A stretch of DNA of 64,000 nt from Thalassobius sp050633445 (lineage in GTDB: Bacteria; Pseudomonadota; Alphaproteobacteria; Rhodobacterales; Rhodobacteraceae): assembly GCA_050633445.1 (NCBI GenBank), contig JBOEGN010000029.1:62001-126000 (forward strand), written 5' to 3'. Numbering within the stretch: position 1 is the first letter of the stretch; every line of letters begins with the position of its first letter. The position numbers and the translations under genes are program-made. Shown here piece after piece: positions 16,349 through 24,547 of this stretch. The notes beneath the pieces are model-generated. The model had not been told where the DNA came from. It made no database searches and saw only the letters and a list, made by a program, of their open reading frames with translations.

Positions 16349-17283
16349 AGTGCGGCCTCCAACCGGGACCAACCGTCCGGTGCGGGCAGGCCCAAACGCA
16401 AGAAGTGGTCGGAATAGGGAAAGATACGGGTCCAGATCTGATGACGTGCAAGACGGTCCTGCCATTGGGCGGCGTCATCGACGTGATAGAGCCGGAACAG
16501 CGTGGTTCCACCATGCAAGCGGGCTCCGGCAGTGTGCATCAATGTGTCCAGACGGGCGGTATCTTTGGTCAGGCGCTGTCGGGTTTTTTCCGCCCAGGCG
16601 GTATCTTGCAGGGCCTGGGTGCCAATGGCCAACGCGGGGCCAGAGACCGGCCAGGGGCCAAGCGCTGCCTTTAGCTGGTTGATGTCGTCCGGCTGACCAA
16701 TGGCAAAGCCCAGCCGCATCCCGGCCAAACCCCAAAACTTGCCAAAGCTTTTCAGGACAATCCGGCCCGGCTGCGCGGTTTCAGCGATCAGTGATCGGTC
16801 CGGGGCCACGTCACAGAAGCTTTCGTCGATGATGGTCAGCGGAGCGGACAGGGCATCGGGATCGTGCCAGGCTCCGGTGGGGTTGTTCGGATGCACCAAG
16901 ACGCGCGCGCCGAGTTCGTTCGTGCCAAGGGACCAGCCTGCGTTTTCGAACGCGGCCCAGTGTTCGTTATAGGTTGGCTGCGGAATGTCGACATGCCCCG
17001 ACGCGCGCAACAATGGAATCCGCGCAATCAGAGAGGACGCTCCGGGGGCGGCCAGAACCGCGGCTTGGTCTGGGATGTTCCAATACCTGCGTGCGGCCTG
17101 TTCCAGTCCCGCAAAGGCGCCAGCGTCGGGCAGAGCGGTCCAGGCGTCCTGCGGTAAATCTGTGACAGGGTAGGGAACAGGGTTGATTCCCGTCGACAGG
17201 TCGATCCAATCCGCGCGTGCACCGCCGAAATGCGCCGCTGCCGCGTCGATACCGCCGCCGTGATCTCGGGGTTGTTCGCTCAT
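16345..17283 (-). CDS. cobC: Threonine-phosphate decarboxylase-type aminotransferase (CobC)
   Basis: PLP enzyme of fold type I, 312 residues, that makes (R)-1-amino-2-propanol phosphate from L-threonine phosphate for the cobalamin nucleotide loop. The N-terminus HGGGIDAAAAHFGG and DLSTGINPVPYP are typical of CobC/CobD; HPNNPTG (131-137) and the PLP lysine K182 in KSFGKFWGLAG are visible. Start at ATG 17283 with AGAGG upstream. First gene of a two-gene cob operon, with the CbiB-type gene overlapping by 4 bp. Confidence 0.9.
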   Translation of the reverse strand: MSEQPRDHGGGIDAAAAHFGGARADWIDLSTGINPVPYPVTDLPQDAWTALPDAGAFAGLEQAARRYWNIPDQAAVLAAPGASSLIARIPLLRASGHVDIPQPTYNEHWAAFENAGWSLGTNELGARVLVHPNNPTGAWHDPDALSAPLTIIDESFCDVAPDRSLIAETAQPGRIVLKSFGKFWGLAGMRLGFAIGQPDDINQLKAALGPWPVSGPALAIGTQALQDTAWAEKTRQRLTKDTARLDTLMHTAGARLHGGTTLFRLYHVDDAAQWQDRLARHQIWTRIFPYSDHFLRLGLPAPDGWSRLEAAL

Positions 17284-17349
17284 GTCTGCCTCTGCCGTAT
17301 CCTGAGGGCTGAATGCCCGAATTCCGGCAGGAAACACAAGCGTTTTGGC

Positions 17350-18327
17350 CTAGCGATCCCTGTTGTGCGGCGCGGCGTAGTCCAGCACCGGGTTGATCGG
17401 AATGATCCGGTACGGATTGATGGTGTCGTGACTATAGTGATAGTGGCGCACAATGTGATCCAGATCGGTCACTTCGGCCACACCGGGCCACTGGTAGAGC
17501 TCGCGGGTGAAACCCCATAGATTGGGATAGTCGATCAGCCGCTTGCGGTTGCATTTGAAATGCAGGTGATACACCGGGTCGAACCGGATCAGGGTGGTGA
17601 ACAGGCGCCAGTCTGCCTCGGTGATATGATCGCCCAGCAGATAACGGTTGGAGGAGAGATGATCCTCGAGCCAATCCAGACTGTCGAACAGAGGACCAAC
17701 GGCGGCGTCATAGGCCGCTTGGGTGCTGGCGAAACCGCTTTTGTAGACGCCGTTATTCACAGTATCGTAGATGCGGGTGTTGAACGCCTCGATCTGCTCG
17801 CGCAGCGTTTCTGGCCAGAAATCCAAGGTGTTGCCGGTGATGCTGTCAAAGGCGCTGTTGAACATGCGGATGATCTCGGCGCTTTCGTTCGAGACGATAG
17901 AGTTTTGTTGCTTGTCCCACAGCACCGGAACCGTCACCCGGCCAGAAATGTCGGGCTGTGCGCGGGTATAGACGTCGCGCAGGAACGGCAGACCAAACAG
18001 AGTGTCCCCGGTCGCACCGGCGAAATCTGTGGCAAAGGTCCAGCCGTCCTCCAGCATGTCGGGGTGCACGACTGACACACTGATATGGTCGCTCAGGCCC
18101 TTCAATGCGCGAAAAATCAGCGTCCGGTGCGCCCATGGGCAGGCGTGCGAGACATACAGATGATAGCGCCCGCTTTCGGCCGCATATCCGCCTGTCCCGC
18201 TGGGGCCGGGCGCGCCATCAGGCGTAATCCAGTTGCGGAAACTGGTGACGCTTCGCACAAATTTGCCACCTGTTTTGCTGGTGTCATACCATGTGGTTTC
18301 CCACTTTCCGTCTACAAGCTGGCCCAT
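17350..18327 (-). CDS. Glutathionyl-hydroquinone reductase (YqjG/ECM4 family)
   Basis: Xi-class glutathione transferase that reduces glutathionyl-hydroquinones, releasing the hydroquinone. The 325 residues begin MGQLVDGKWETTWYDT; the catalytic cysteine is C63 in HACPWAHRTLIFR, the family hallmark, and DITGRVTVPVLWD-like thioredoxin-fold residues and the C-terminal helical domain follow. ATG 18327 is preferred to upstream starts because GGGAGA lies before it. It is a single leftward gene. The 256-bp gap to the next gene (18328-18583) should hold two divergent promoters but I see no clear motif there. Confidence 0.93.
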   Translation of the reverse strand: MGQLVDGKWETTWYDTSKTGGKFVRSVTSFRNWITPDGAPGPSGTGGYAAESGRYHLYVSHACPWAHRTLIFRALKGLSDHISVSVVHPDMLEDGWTFATDFAGATGDTLFGLPFLRDVYTRAQPDISGRVTVPVLWDKQQNSIVSNESAEIIRMFNSAFDSITGNTLDFWPETLREQIEAFNTRIYDTVNNGVYKSGFASTQAAYDAAVGPLFDSLDWLEDHLSSNRYLLGDHITEADWRLFTTLIRFDPVYHLHFKCNRKRLIDYPNLWGFTRELYQWPGVAEVTDLDHIVRHYHYSHDTINPYRIIPINPVLDYAAPHNRDR

Positions 18328-18583
18328 TTGCGTGTCTCCCTTTGGGGGCAGATATAAGACATTGGTCGCGACACGCATAGCACATGGGCGCGCAGGACAG
18401 GTGCATTGCCGCACATGCGAGAGAATCAGTGTTTTCGCCAAAATCCCAAAGGCTTGGCTGGGTAAGATTGTTGCGAGACCTTGCTGCCAAGGGCTTTGAG
18501 ACCATGCTGCGTTGCCGCGTACACGGCGCTTGACGGCGGGCAGGAATGCGCCATGCTTTGGTCATCTGGAAGGGGAAGCCAAG

Positions 18584-18949
18584 ATGTCTACGTTTTTGTC
18601 CAAAGAGGTTCAGGCCGGTCTGGATGCCGCCCGCGCGCGCAGCCAGAAACGATCGTCCCGTATGCTGGTCGAGGCCAACGGCCAGACCTTTCGGATCTTG
18701 CGATTTTGGGACACCGGTTTTGCGCTGGATGCTGTCGATGCCCCCAAACTGCGCGGTTTTGTCGACATTTATGATCGCGGGTTCCACATGTACCAGTGCC
18801 TGATCGTCGCCTCGGAAGAAGAGAACGGTCAGATGATTTTCGAATTCAAGCGCCTGACCGCAATCCACGATACGCCGCCCGTCGATTTTGCCGTCGACGA
18901 TAGCCGGCCCGCTGGGTATCTGGAAAGCAAGGGCAGCTCGGGCCTTTAG
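18584..18949 (+). CDS. Small conserved-looking cytoplasmic protein, PilZ-like, unknown function
   Basis: A 121-residue soluble protein without signal or membrane segments. The sequence begins MSTFLSKEVQAGLDAARARSQ, a helical lead, and then forms alternating strands (RMLVEANGQTFRILRFWD, GFVDIYDRGFHMYQCLIV) reminiscent of a PilZ-type beta barrel, although a complete RxxxR...D/NxSxxG motif is not seen. ATG 18584 follows GGAAGGGGAAG. It is convergent with patB 16 bp away. Function not assigned. Confidence 0.7.
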   Translation: MSTFLSKEVQAGLDAARARSQKRSSRMLVEANGQTFRILRFWDTGFALDAVDAPKLRGFVDIYDRGFHMYQCLIVASEEENGQMIFEFKRLTAIHDTPPVDFAVDDSRPAGYLESKGSSGL

Positions 18950-18965
18950 GGGTCCCCTGATCGCG

Positions 18966-20135
18966 TCACTGCAAATCAGCAAACGCCGCCTGCATCTGCT
19001 CGATCGCTTGTTCGACCAGCGGGCGGGGCGTTGCCAGATTGAAGCGCAGGAAATCCTCGCCACCTGAACCGAATGTCGGCCCATGGTTCACTGCGATTTT
19101 CGCGTCTTTCTCGACGCGCTTGGTGAATTCCTCGCGGGTCATGCCGGTCCCCGAGAAGTCGACCCAAGCCAAATAAGTCGCCTCCAGCGGCATGGATTTC
19201 AGGCCGGGTATCGCGCTAATCCCATCGTCAAACAGCTGCTTGTTGCCATCCAGGTAGGTGACCAGTTCATCCACCCAAGCGGCTCCGTCGGGGGAATACG
19301 CGGCCTCGGCCATGTGCAAGCCAAAGGCGTTCGGAGACAGGCCCAGACCCATCATCCGATTGGCGAATTTCTGACGCAAAACGGGGTCGTGGATGATCAC
19401 ATTGCCCGAATGGCTACCCGCGATATTAAAGGTCTTGGTAGTGGCAGTCATCATGATCAGACGGTCTTGGATGCCGTCGATATGCGCCATCGGAATGTGT
19501 TTGGTTCCTGAGAACACCAGATCGTGGTGAATCTCGTCCGACACCAGGATCAGGTCATGACGCTTGGCGAAATCTGCGACGCCTTGCAGCTCGGCTTGGG
19601 TCCAGACGCGCCCGCCGGGATTATGCGGCGAGCAAAGCACCAGCATTTTGGCCGAGCCATCCATTTGCGCGTCCCACGCATCGAAATCCATCTCATAGCG
19701 ACCGTCATTGTTGCGCAGGTCGCACTCGATCACGTGGCGTCCATTTGCGCGGATAACCTTGGCAAAGGCATGGTAAACGGGCGTCATCAGGACGACGCCA
19801 TCGCCGGGCTGCGTGAACGTCTCGACACACATCGCGGTGCCATTCACCAGCCCGTGCGTGGTGAAGATGGCATCAGGGTCTACCTCCCATCCGTGGCGGT
19901 TTTTCATCCACCAGCAGATCGCAGCGCGATAGCTGCTGTCATCACCATAATAGCCATAAATCCCGTGGTCATGCAGGCGCTCTACGGCGTCCTGCACGCA
20001 TTGCGGGGCGGGGAAGTCCATGTCGGCGACCCACATCGGAATACCCTCGGCTGCCGGAACGCCATAGAGCTTCTCCATCATGTCCCATTTGACGGAATGG
20101 CTGCCAAAACGGTTGATGATCTCGTCGAAATTCAT
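18966..20135 (-). CDS. patB: PatB/MalY-type C-S lyase (cystathionine beta-lyase-like aminotransferase)
   Basis: PLP-dependent fold type I enzyme, 389 residues, that cleaves the C-S bond of cystathionine or S-substituted cysteines to thiol, pyruvate and ammonia. Family marks are WVADMDFPAP (35-44), CSPHNPGGRVW (168-178), SDEIHHDLVF (199-208) and the PLP lysine K234 in TATTKTFNIAGS. ATG 20135 has AAGGAGA upstream; the longer open frame extends into AT-rich regulatory DNA. A perfect 18-bp palindrome lies about 125 bp upstream. Confidence 0.9.
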   Translation of the reverse strand: MNFDEIINRFGSHSVKWDMMEKLYGVPAAEGIPMWVADMDFPAPQCVQDAVERLHDHGIYGYYGDDSSYRAAICWWMKNRHGWEVDPDAIFTTHGLVNGTAMCVETFTQPGDGVVLMTPVYHAFAKVIRANGRHVIECDLRNNDGRYEMDFDAWDAQMDGSAKMLVLCSPHNPGGRVWTQAELQGVADFAKRHDLILVSDEIHHDLVFSGTKHIPMAHIDGIQDRLIMMTATTKTFNIAGSHSGNVIIHDPVLRQKFANRMMGLGLSPNAFGLHMAEAAYSPDGAAWVDELVTYLDGNKQLFDDGISAIPGLKSMPLEATYLAWVDFSGTGMTREEFTKRVEKDAKIAVNHGPTFGSGGEDFLRFNLATPRPLVEQAIEQMQAAFADLQ

Positions 20136-20258
20136 GAGCGGTCTCCTTGGTGGAACAGGCTGGTCTGTTTCGCAACCTAGCCAGATATTTACATGAGGAA
20201 CAGGGCGGTCGCGTTGAGGGGTAATTGTTCTCACATACTCTAAGAAAATGAAAGAAAG

Positions 20259-20276
20259 TTTCACAATTTTGTGAAA
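20259..20276. promoter_or_regulatory. Perfect palindrome between patB and def
   Basis: TTTCACAA-TT-TTGTGAAA (8-bp arms) sits midway in the 258-bp patB/def divergent gap, about 120 bp from each start. Single half sites TCACA (20231-20235) and TGTGAAA (20351-20357) flank it. The regulator is unknown. Confidence 0.5.
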
Positions 20277-20393
20277 AGCGGGGAAATTCATCCTGATGAA
20301 GCGGGGTGGTCGGGAAATAGTTCAAATCGCCACCGAAGCAGGCCCAGTTGTGTGAAACATTGGCCCATTGCGCGGCGCTTGGCCATATCATAA

Positions 20394-20921
20394 ATGCCAC
20401 TCATGAAACATCCGATCCTGATCCACCCCGACCCACGGCTCAAGAAAGTCTGCGATCCCGTTGCGGACCTGTCTGACGAGCTGCGTATTTTGGCCGACGA
20501 AATGTTAGAGACCATGTATGACGCGCCAGGTATCGGCTTGGCCGCGCCGCAGATCGGCAAAATGCACCGCCTTATCGTGTTGGATTGCGTCAAGGAAGAG
20601 GGGGAAACTCCGCGCCCGCTGATCATGTTCAACCCCGAGGTCATTGCCTCTTCGGATGACACCAATGTCTACGAAGAAGGCTGCCTGTCGATCCCCGATC
20701 AATATGCCGAAGTCACGCGTCCGGCGGATGTCTCGGTGCGTTGGCTGGATGTGAATGGCAACGAGCAGACCGAGGATTTTGGCGGGTTGTGGGCGACCTG
20801 TGTGCAGCACGAGATTGACCACCTGAACGGCAAGCTGTTCATTGATTATCTGAAGCCGCTGAAGCGCCAGATGATCACCCGCAAAATGCAAAAACTCAAG
20901 CGTGAACGGGCCAGGGCGTGA
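20394..20921 (+). CDS. def: Peptide deformylase
   Basis: Fe2+ metallohydrolase removing the N-formyl group from nascent proteins. All three catalytic motifs are intact: GIGLAAPQIG (46-55), EGCLSIP (95-101, metal ligand C97) and QHEIDH (138-143, ligands H139 and H143, base E140). The 175 residues are the normal length. Translation may begin at 20394 or at the in-frame ATG 20403; neither has a strong ribosome site. The next gene overlaps its stop by 4 bp. Confidence 0.97.
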   Translation: MPLMKHPILIHPDPRLKKVCDPVADLSDELRILADEMLETMYDAPGIGLAAPQIGKMHRLIVLDCVKEEGETPRPLIMFNPEVIASSDDTNVYEEGCLSIPDQYAEVTRPADVSVRWLDVNGNEQTEDFGGLWATCVQHEIDHLNGKLFIDYLKPLKRQMITRKMQKLKRERARA

Positions 20922-21412
20922 CCGCTCGGACCTGTATCCCCTGGCCGGATAAACGGCTGCGCTCGGCGGCTGCGGATGTTGCCGGCATTACCGATGAGAT
21001 CCGTGCGATCTGGGATGACATGATCGACACGATGGAGGCGATGCCCGGTGTTGGTCTGGCCGCTGTTCAGATCGGCGTGATGCAGCGTTTGGCGGTGGTC
21101 GATGCGTCAGAGGCGCGGGGGCAAGTCGTGCGCATGGCGAACCCCGAGGTTTTGCACGCCAGCGTGCAATTGCGTCCGCATGAAGAGGCCAGCCCGAATC
21201 TGCCTGGAGTGTCCGCAAAAATCGAGCGACCTCGTGCAGTGACAGTGCGCTTTTTGAACGCGGATGGAGAGATGGAAGAGCGCGACTTTGTCGGCCTGTG
21301 GGCCACCAGCGTGCAGCACCAGATCGACCATTTGAACGGCAAGATGTATTTTGATCACCTGTCGAAAATGAAGCGCGACATGTTGATCCGCAAAGCGCGA
21401 AAACTGCGCTGA
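20918..21412 (+). CDS. Peptide deformylase-like protein, probably catalytically inactive
   Basis: A 164-residue def paralogue starting at GTG 20918, overlapping def by 4 bp (GTGA). The fold motifs are recognisable but the active site is not: GVGLAAVQIG replaces GxGLAAPQ; EASPNLP (90-96) replaces EGCLSxP, so the metal-ligand cysteine is serine; and QHQIDH (133-138) replaces HEIDH, so the general base glutamate is glutamine (Q135). It should therefore not be a normal deformylase. Similar def-like genes next to def and fmt occur in other Rhodobacterales. A structural or regulatory partner of Def is possible but unproven. Confidence 0.88.
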   Translation: MTARTCIPWPDKRLRSAAADVAGITDEIRAIWDDMIDTMEAMPGVGLAAVQIGVMQRLAVVDASEARGQVVRMANPEVLHASVQLRPHEEASPNLPGVSAKIERPRAVTVRFLNADGEMEERDFVGLWATSVQHQIDHLNGKMYFDHLSKMKRDMLIRKARKLR

Positions 21413-21420
21413 CCTTTAGC

Positions 21421-21460
21421 CGGGGATGCCTCCGGCGGGAGTATTTAAGAGCAAAGAAGG
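21421..21460 (+). repeat. Dispersed intergenic repeat, copy A
   Basis: GATGCCTCCGGCGGGAGTATTT followed by an A-rich AAGAGCAAAGAAG, between the def-like gene and fmt. It matches the copies near 36825, 55744, 55777 and 61085 in the order GC-rich core, TATTT, AAGAAG. Confidence 0.6.
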
Positions 21461-21468
21461 AGGCGAGG

Positions 21469-22374
21469 ATGCGCGTCGTATTTATGGGAACGCCAGAGTT
21501 TTCGGTGCCGGTGCTGGAGGCTTTGGTCGCGGCCGGGCACGAGATCGCTGCGGTCTATTGCCAGCCTCCGCGACGTGCTGGTCGGGGCAAGAAAGAGCGC
21601 CCGACGCCTGTTCATGCCCGTGCTTTGGAAATGGGTTTGGATGTTCGCCATCCTGCTTCCTTGAAGGGAGCTGAGGAGCAAGCTGAGTTTGCCGCGTTGG
21701 GGGCGGATGTCGGTGTGGTGGTTGCCTATGGATTGCTGTTGCCGCAGCCGGTTTTGGACGCGCCGCAGCAAGGGTGCCTGAACATTCACGCGTCGTTGTT
21801 GCCGCGTTGGCGTGGGGCGGCGCCTATTCATCGTGCAATCATGGCGGGGGACGCTGACACCGGTGTGTGCATCATGCAAATGGAGGCTGGCTTGGACACG
21901 GGGCCGGTTTTGCTGCGTCGCGCGACGGCGATTGGGGGCGAAGAAGTCACGGCAGGGTTGCATGATCGGTTGTCGAAAATGGGGGCTGAGCTGATCGTTG
22001 AGGCATTGGCGCGGTTGCCCGAGTTAGAGCCCGAAGCGCAGCCAGAGGACGGTGTCGTTTACGCGGATAAAATCGACAAGGCCGAAGCGGCCGTTGATTG
22101 GGCCGCGCCAGCCGAAGACGTAGATCGCAAAATCCGCGGGTTATCGCCCTTTCCTGGGGCTTGGATTGACGTAGATGGCGCACGCGTGAAGCTGTTGGGC
22201 TCGCGTCTGGCCGAGGGAGCTGGGGAGCCCGGAGAGATACTCGATGATGCCTTGACCGTGGCTTGTGGGACCGGCGCGGTGCAGCTTTTGCGCTTGCAAC
22301 GGGCGGGCAAGGGCGCGCAGGATGCAACTGAATTTCTGCGCGGAATGCCTTTGCCGAAGGGAACGCGCCTGTAA
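21469..22374 (+). CDS. fmt: Methionyl-tRNA formyltransferase
   Basis: Formylates Met-tRNA(fMet) with 10-formyltetrahydrofolate for initiation. The 301 residues begin MRVVFMGTPEFSVPVL; the catalytic N-H-D set appears as N105 and H107 in LNIHASLLPRWRGAAP (104-119) and the aspartate of GLDTGP (141-146). The C-terminal OB-like domain (about 205-301) is present. AAGGAGG precedes ATG 21469. The gene forms a functional pair with def upstream (add and remove formyl). Confidence 0.97.
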   Translation: MRVVFMGTPEFSVPVLEALVAAGHEIAAVYCQPPRRAGRGKKERPTPVHARALEMGLDVRHPASLKGAEEQAEFAALGADVGVVVAYGLLLPQPVLDAPQQGCLNIHASLLPRWRGAAPIHRAIMAGDADTGVCIMQMEAGLDTGPVLLRRATAIGGEEVTAGLHDRLSKMGAELIVEALARLPELEPEAQPEDGVVYADKIDKAEAAVDWAAPAEDVDRKIRGLSPFPGAWIDVDGARVKLLGSRLAEGAGEPGEILDDALTVACGTGAVQLLRLQRAGKGAQDATEFLRGMPLPKGTRL

Positions 22375-22389
22375 AAGCCGGAGGGCCAA

Positions 22390-22626
22390 ATGTTTCCTAC
22401 CATGATCGGGACCGTCGTGATTGCAGGGATCGTTGGCTATGCCTCGGAGAGAACAAGGTTCACACGAAACGGGTATCTTCCCTCGATCATCATCTGCGTG
22501 GGCGGGGCGTTGCTGTTCTATTTCGTGCGGATCATGTTCGGGCTTGGCTTCGGCAGTGCGGGCGTTGATGCGATCCTTAGCTCGATTGGGGCGCTGATCA
22601 TCGTGCCCACGCGTTTCCGAAAATAG
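22390..22626 (+). CDS. Small membrane protein
   Basis: A 78-residue hydrophobic protein with two or three membrane segments separated by a short charged loop (ASERTRFTRNGYLPS, 18-32) and a glycine-rich last segment (FGLGFGSAGVDAILSSIGAL). It resembles the small GlsB/YeaQ/YmgE-type membrane proteins but I am not sure of the family. It lies 15 bp after fmt and 9 bp before a second protein of identical length, suggesting a three-gene transcript. Confidence 0.7.
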   Translation: MFPTMIGTVVIAGIVGYASERTRFTRNGYLPSIIICVGGALLFYFVRIMFGLGFGSAGVDAILSSIGALIIVPTRFRK

Positions 22627-22635
22627 GAGGGTACC

Positions 22636-22872
22636 ATGGGTGTCATTTGGTTGGTCATCATCGGCGCAGCGGCCGGGTTTCTGGCAACGCGATTGATGAA
22701 GCTGGAAATGGAGATCATCCCCACAATCGCAATTGGCATTGCCGGCGCGTTGATCGGCGGTTTGGTGCTGCGATTCCTGCTGAGCGTGATGGGGGCCTTT
22801 GCCGGGCTGATTGGCGCGGTGCTGGGGGCAATGTTGCTGATCTGGTTGTGGCAGGCCTATGTCAAGAAATAG
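22636..22872 (+). CDS. Small membrane protein, GlsB/YeaQ/YmgE-like
   Basis: 78 residues with three helices: IIGAAAGFLATRLM, IAIGIAGALIGGLVL and AGLIGAVLGAMLLIWLW. The repeated G-AG-IG pattern is typical of transglycosylase-associated (YeaQ/YmgE) membrane proteins, whose function is not well defined. AGGAGG precedes ATG 22636. Its stop codon lies one base before the stop of the convergent TRIC-family gene. Confidence 0.75.
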   Translation: MGVIWLVIIGAAAGFLATRLMKLEMEIIPTIAIGIAGALIGGLVLRFLLSVMGAFAGLIGAVLGAMLLIWLWQAYVKK

Positions 22873-22873
22873 C

Positions 22874-23497
22874 TCAGGCCTTGGGCGGGCGGCTTTTGTA
22901 AACCGGTAGTTGCCAGCCGAATGCCAGTGACCCGGCGCGCAGTGCCCAGGTGGTGCCCGCGCAGGCCAGCAGGCTGATCGTAATCGACAGGTCCAGCCAT
23001 TGCGCAACCAGCGCGGCGGCGGATCCGGCGAAGGCGGCGGTGACGTATAGCTCGCCCTGTTTCAGCACCAACGGCACCTCGTTGCAGACCACGTCGCGCA
23101 TCAACCCGCCAAAGGTGCCCGTGATCATTCCCATGATCAGAACGATTGGCGCCGGTTGGTTCAGGCTGAGCGCCAGACTAACCCCAGCGGGGACGGCCAC
23201 GGCCAGCGCGACGCTGTCCAGCCAAAGCAGCAGGCGATAACGGCTTTCAAACAGGTGGGCGGTGAAAAACACCAGCAGCGCAGCCCCAGCCGCCACGGCG
23301 ATATAGGTCGGCTGGGCTATCCAGAACAGCGGGTTCCGGTCCAACAAAAGGTCGCGCAGCGTGCCGCCGCCGACAGCCGTTAAACAGGCGATAAAGGCAA
23401 ACCCCACCAGATCCAGTTGCGCGCGCGAGGCCGCAAGGGCTCCGGTCAGGGCGAACACCGCGACCGAGGCGAAATCCAGCAGCGCAAGCGCGCTCAT
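22874..23497 (-). CDS. Trimeric intracellular cation (TRIC) channel family protein
   Basis: A 207-residue inner-membrane protein of the YicG/UPF0126 family, prokaryotic homologues of TRIC K+ channels, made of two similar three-helix repeats plus a seventh helix. The first repeat contains AVGGGTLRDLLLDRNPLFW (about 41-59), the second GTFGGLMRDVVCNEVPLVL (about 127-145); these paired GG-xxRD motifs are the family hallmark. Its ATG overlaps the rnhA stop by 4 bp, the last gene of the ispH-to-TRIC operon. Confidence 0.92.
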   Translation of the reverse strand: MSALALLDFASVAVFALTGALAASRAQLDLVGFAFIACLTAVGGGTLRDLLLDRNPLFWIAQPTYIAVAAGAALLVFFTAHLFESRYRLLLWLDSVALAVAVPAGVSLALSLNQPAPIVLIMGMITGTFGGLMRDVVCNEVPLVLKQGELYVTAAFAGSAAALVAQWLDLSITISLLACAGTTWALRAGSLAFGWQLPVYKSRPPKA

Positions 23498-23961
23498 TGG
23501 CCTGTTTTGGCCGGTTTAAAAGGGGCCATACCTTCGCGCGCCAGTTCATCCGCGCGTTCGTTTTCGGGGTGGCCTGCGTGGCCCTTAACCCATTCCCATG
23601 TCACGCTGTGGCGGGCCTGAGCCTCGTCCAGCCGTTGCCAAAGCTCGACGTTTTTTACGGGCTTTCTGGCGGCGGTTTTCCAGCCGTTGCGTTTCCATCC
23701 ATGAATCCAGCCGGTCACGCCGTTTTTCACATAAGCGCTGTCAGTCACAACGGTAAGGGTGGACGGTTTCGCCAGCGTTTCCAAGGCGTTGATCGCAGCC
23801 AACAGTTCCATTCGGTTGTTGGTGGTCTCAGGCTCGCCGCCAGACAGGCAGCGTTCCTTGACGATCTTCTTGCCATCCATGGCGCGCAGCAGAACCCCCC
23901 AGCCACCGGGGCCGGGATTTCCAGAGCACGCTCCGTCAGTATATGCAAAAAGGTCAGGCAT
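23494..23961 (-). CDS. rnhA: Ribonuclease HI
   Basis: Cleaves RNA in RNA-DNA hybrids. The 155 residues have the type I fold with the D-E-D-D catalytic set: D9 (YTDGACSGNPGPGGWG), E52 (NNRMELLAAI), D74 (VTDSAYVKNG) and D138 (NERADELA), plus the basic protrusion WIHGWKRNGWKT. It starts inside the end of the upstream methyltransferase gene (8-bp overlap) and overlaps the TRIC gene by 4 bp. Confidence 0.97.
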   Translation of the reverse strand: MPDLFAYTDGACSGNPGPGGWGVLLRAMDGKKIVKERCLSGGEPETTNNRMELLAAINALETLAKPSTLTVVTDSAYVKNGVTGWIHGWKRNGWKTAARKPVKNVELWQRLDEAQARHSVTWEWVKGHAGHPENERADELAREGMAPFKPAKTGQ

Positions 23962-24547
23962 GGGAGGCCACCGATATCCAATCCGACAAGGCGCCGTCCA
24001 GCCCTTTATCGCGCCCAGGCGTCATTTTCGTAACCGTGAAGCCGGCGGCTTCCAGAAGGCCCTGTAGCTCGTCAGGTTGATAATAGGTATAGTAGCGGCC
24101 CAACTGATCGCGCTTGTCACCGGTTCCGGTTTTGACGCTCAAATCGAACTGTCCGCCCGGTTTCAGCGCTGCGTGGATGCGCGCCAGATGATCGGGCATT
24201 TCGGCGCGTGGGGCGTGCAGAAGGCTGAAATTCGCCCAGACTCCATCGTACTCTTTGGTGGCGTTCAGCTGGGCAAAGTTTTCCTGACGCGCGCTCACGT
24301 CTGGCTGTTGATTGGCCAGCGTCACCATCTCGGCCGAGGCATCGGTGGCATCCACGCTTAGGCCTGCCTCTTGCATCACTTGTGCGAACAGGCCCGGCCC
24401 GCAGCCCAGATCCAGCACGCGCGCGCCCGACGGCAACGCGGCGATAAAATCCTGTAGGAACGGGGTTTCGATATGGTTCGCCGTGACCGAGGCATATTCC
24501 TCGGCCCGCTCATCATAGACTTGGATGGTTTCGTGATCAGTGTTCAT
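23954..24547 (-). CDS. Class I SAM-dependent methyltransferase
   Basis: A 197-residue Rossmann-fold methyltransferase. Motif I is VLDLGCGPGLFAQVM (about 44-58), motif II SVDATDASAEMV, and HLARIHAALKPGGQFDLSVK fits motif IV-post. Substrate unknown; the fold resembles UbiE/COQ5 or TehB-type enzymes. ATG 24547 overlaps the stop of the DUF3429 gene (ATGA). Part of the leftward coupled operon. Confidence 0.88.
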   Translation of the reverse strand: MNTDHETIQVYDERAEEYASVTANHIETPFLQDFIAALPSGARVLDLGCGPGLFAQVMQEAGLSVDATDASAEMVTLANQQPDVSARQENFAQLNATKEYDGVWANFSLLHAPRAEMPDHLARIHAALKPGGQFDLSVKTGTGDKRDQLGRYYTYYQPDELQGLLEAAGFTVTKMTPGRDKGLDGALSDWISVASHA

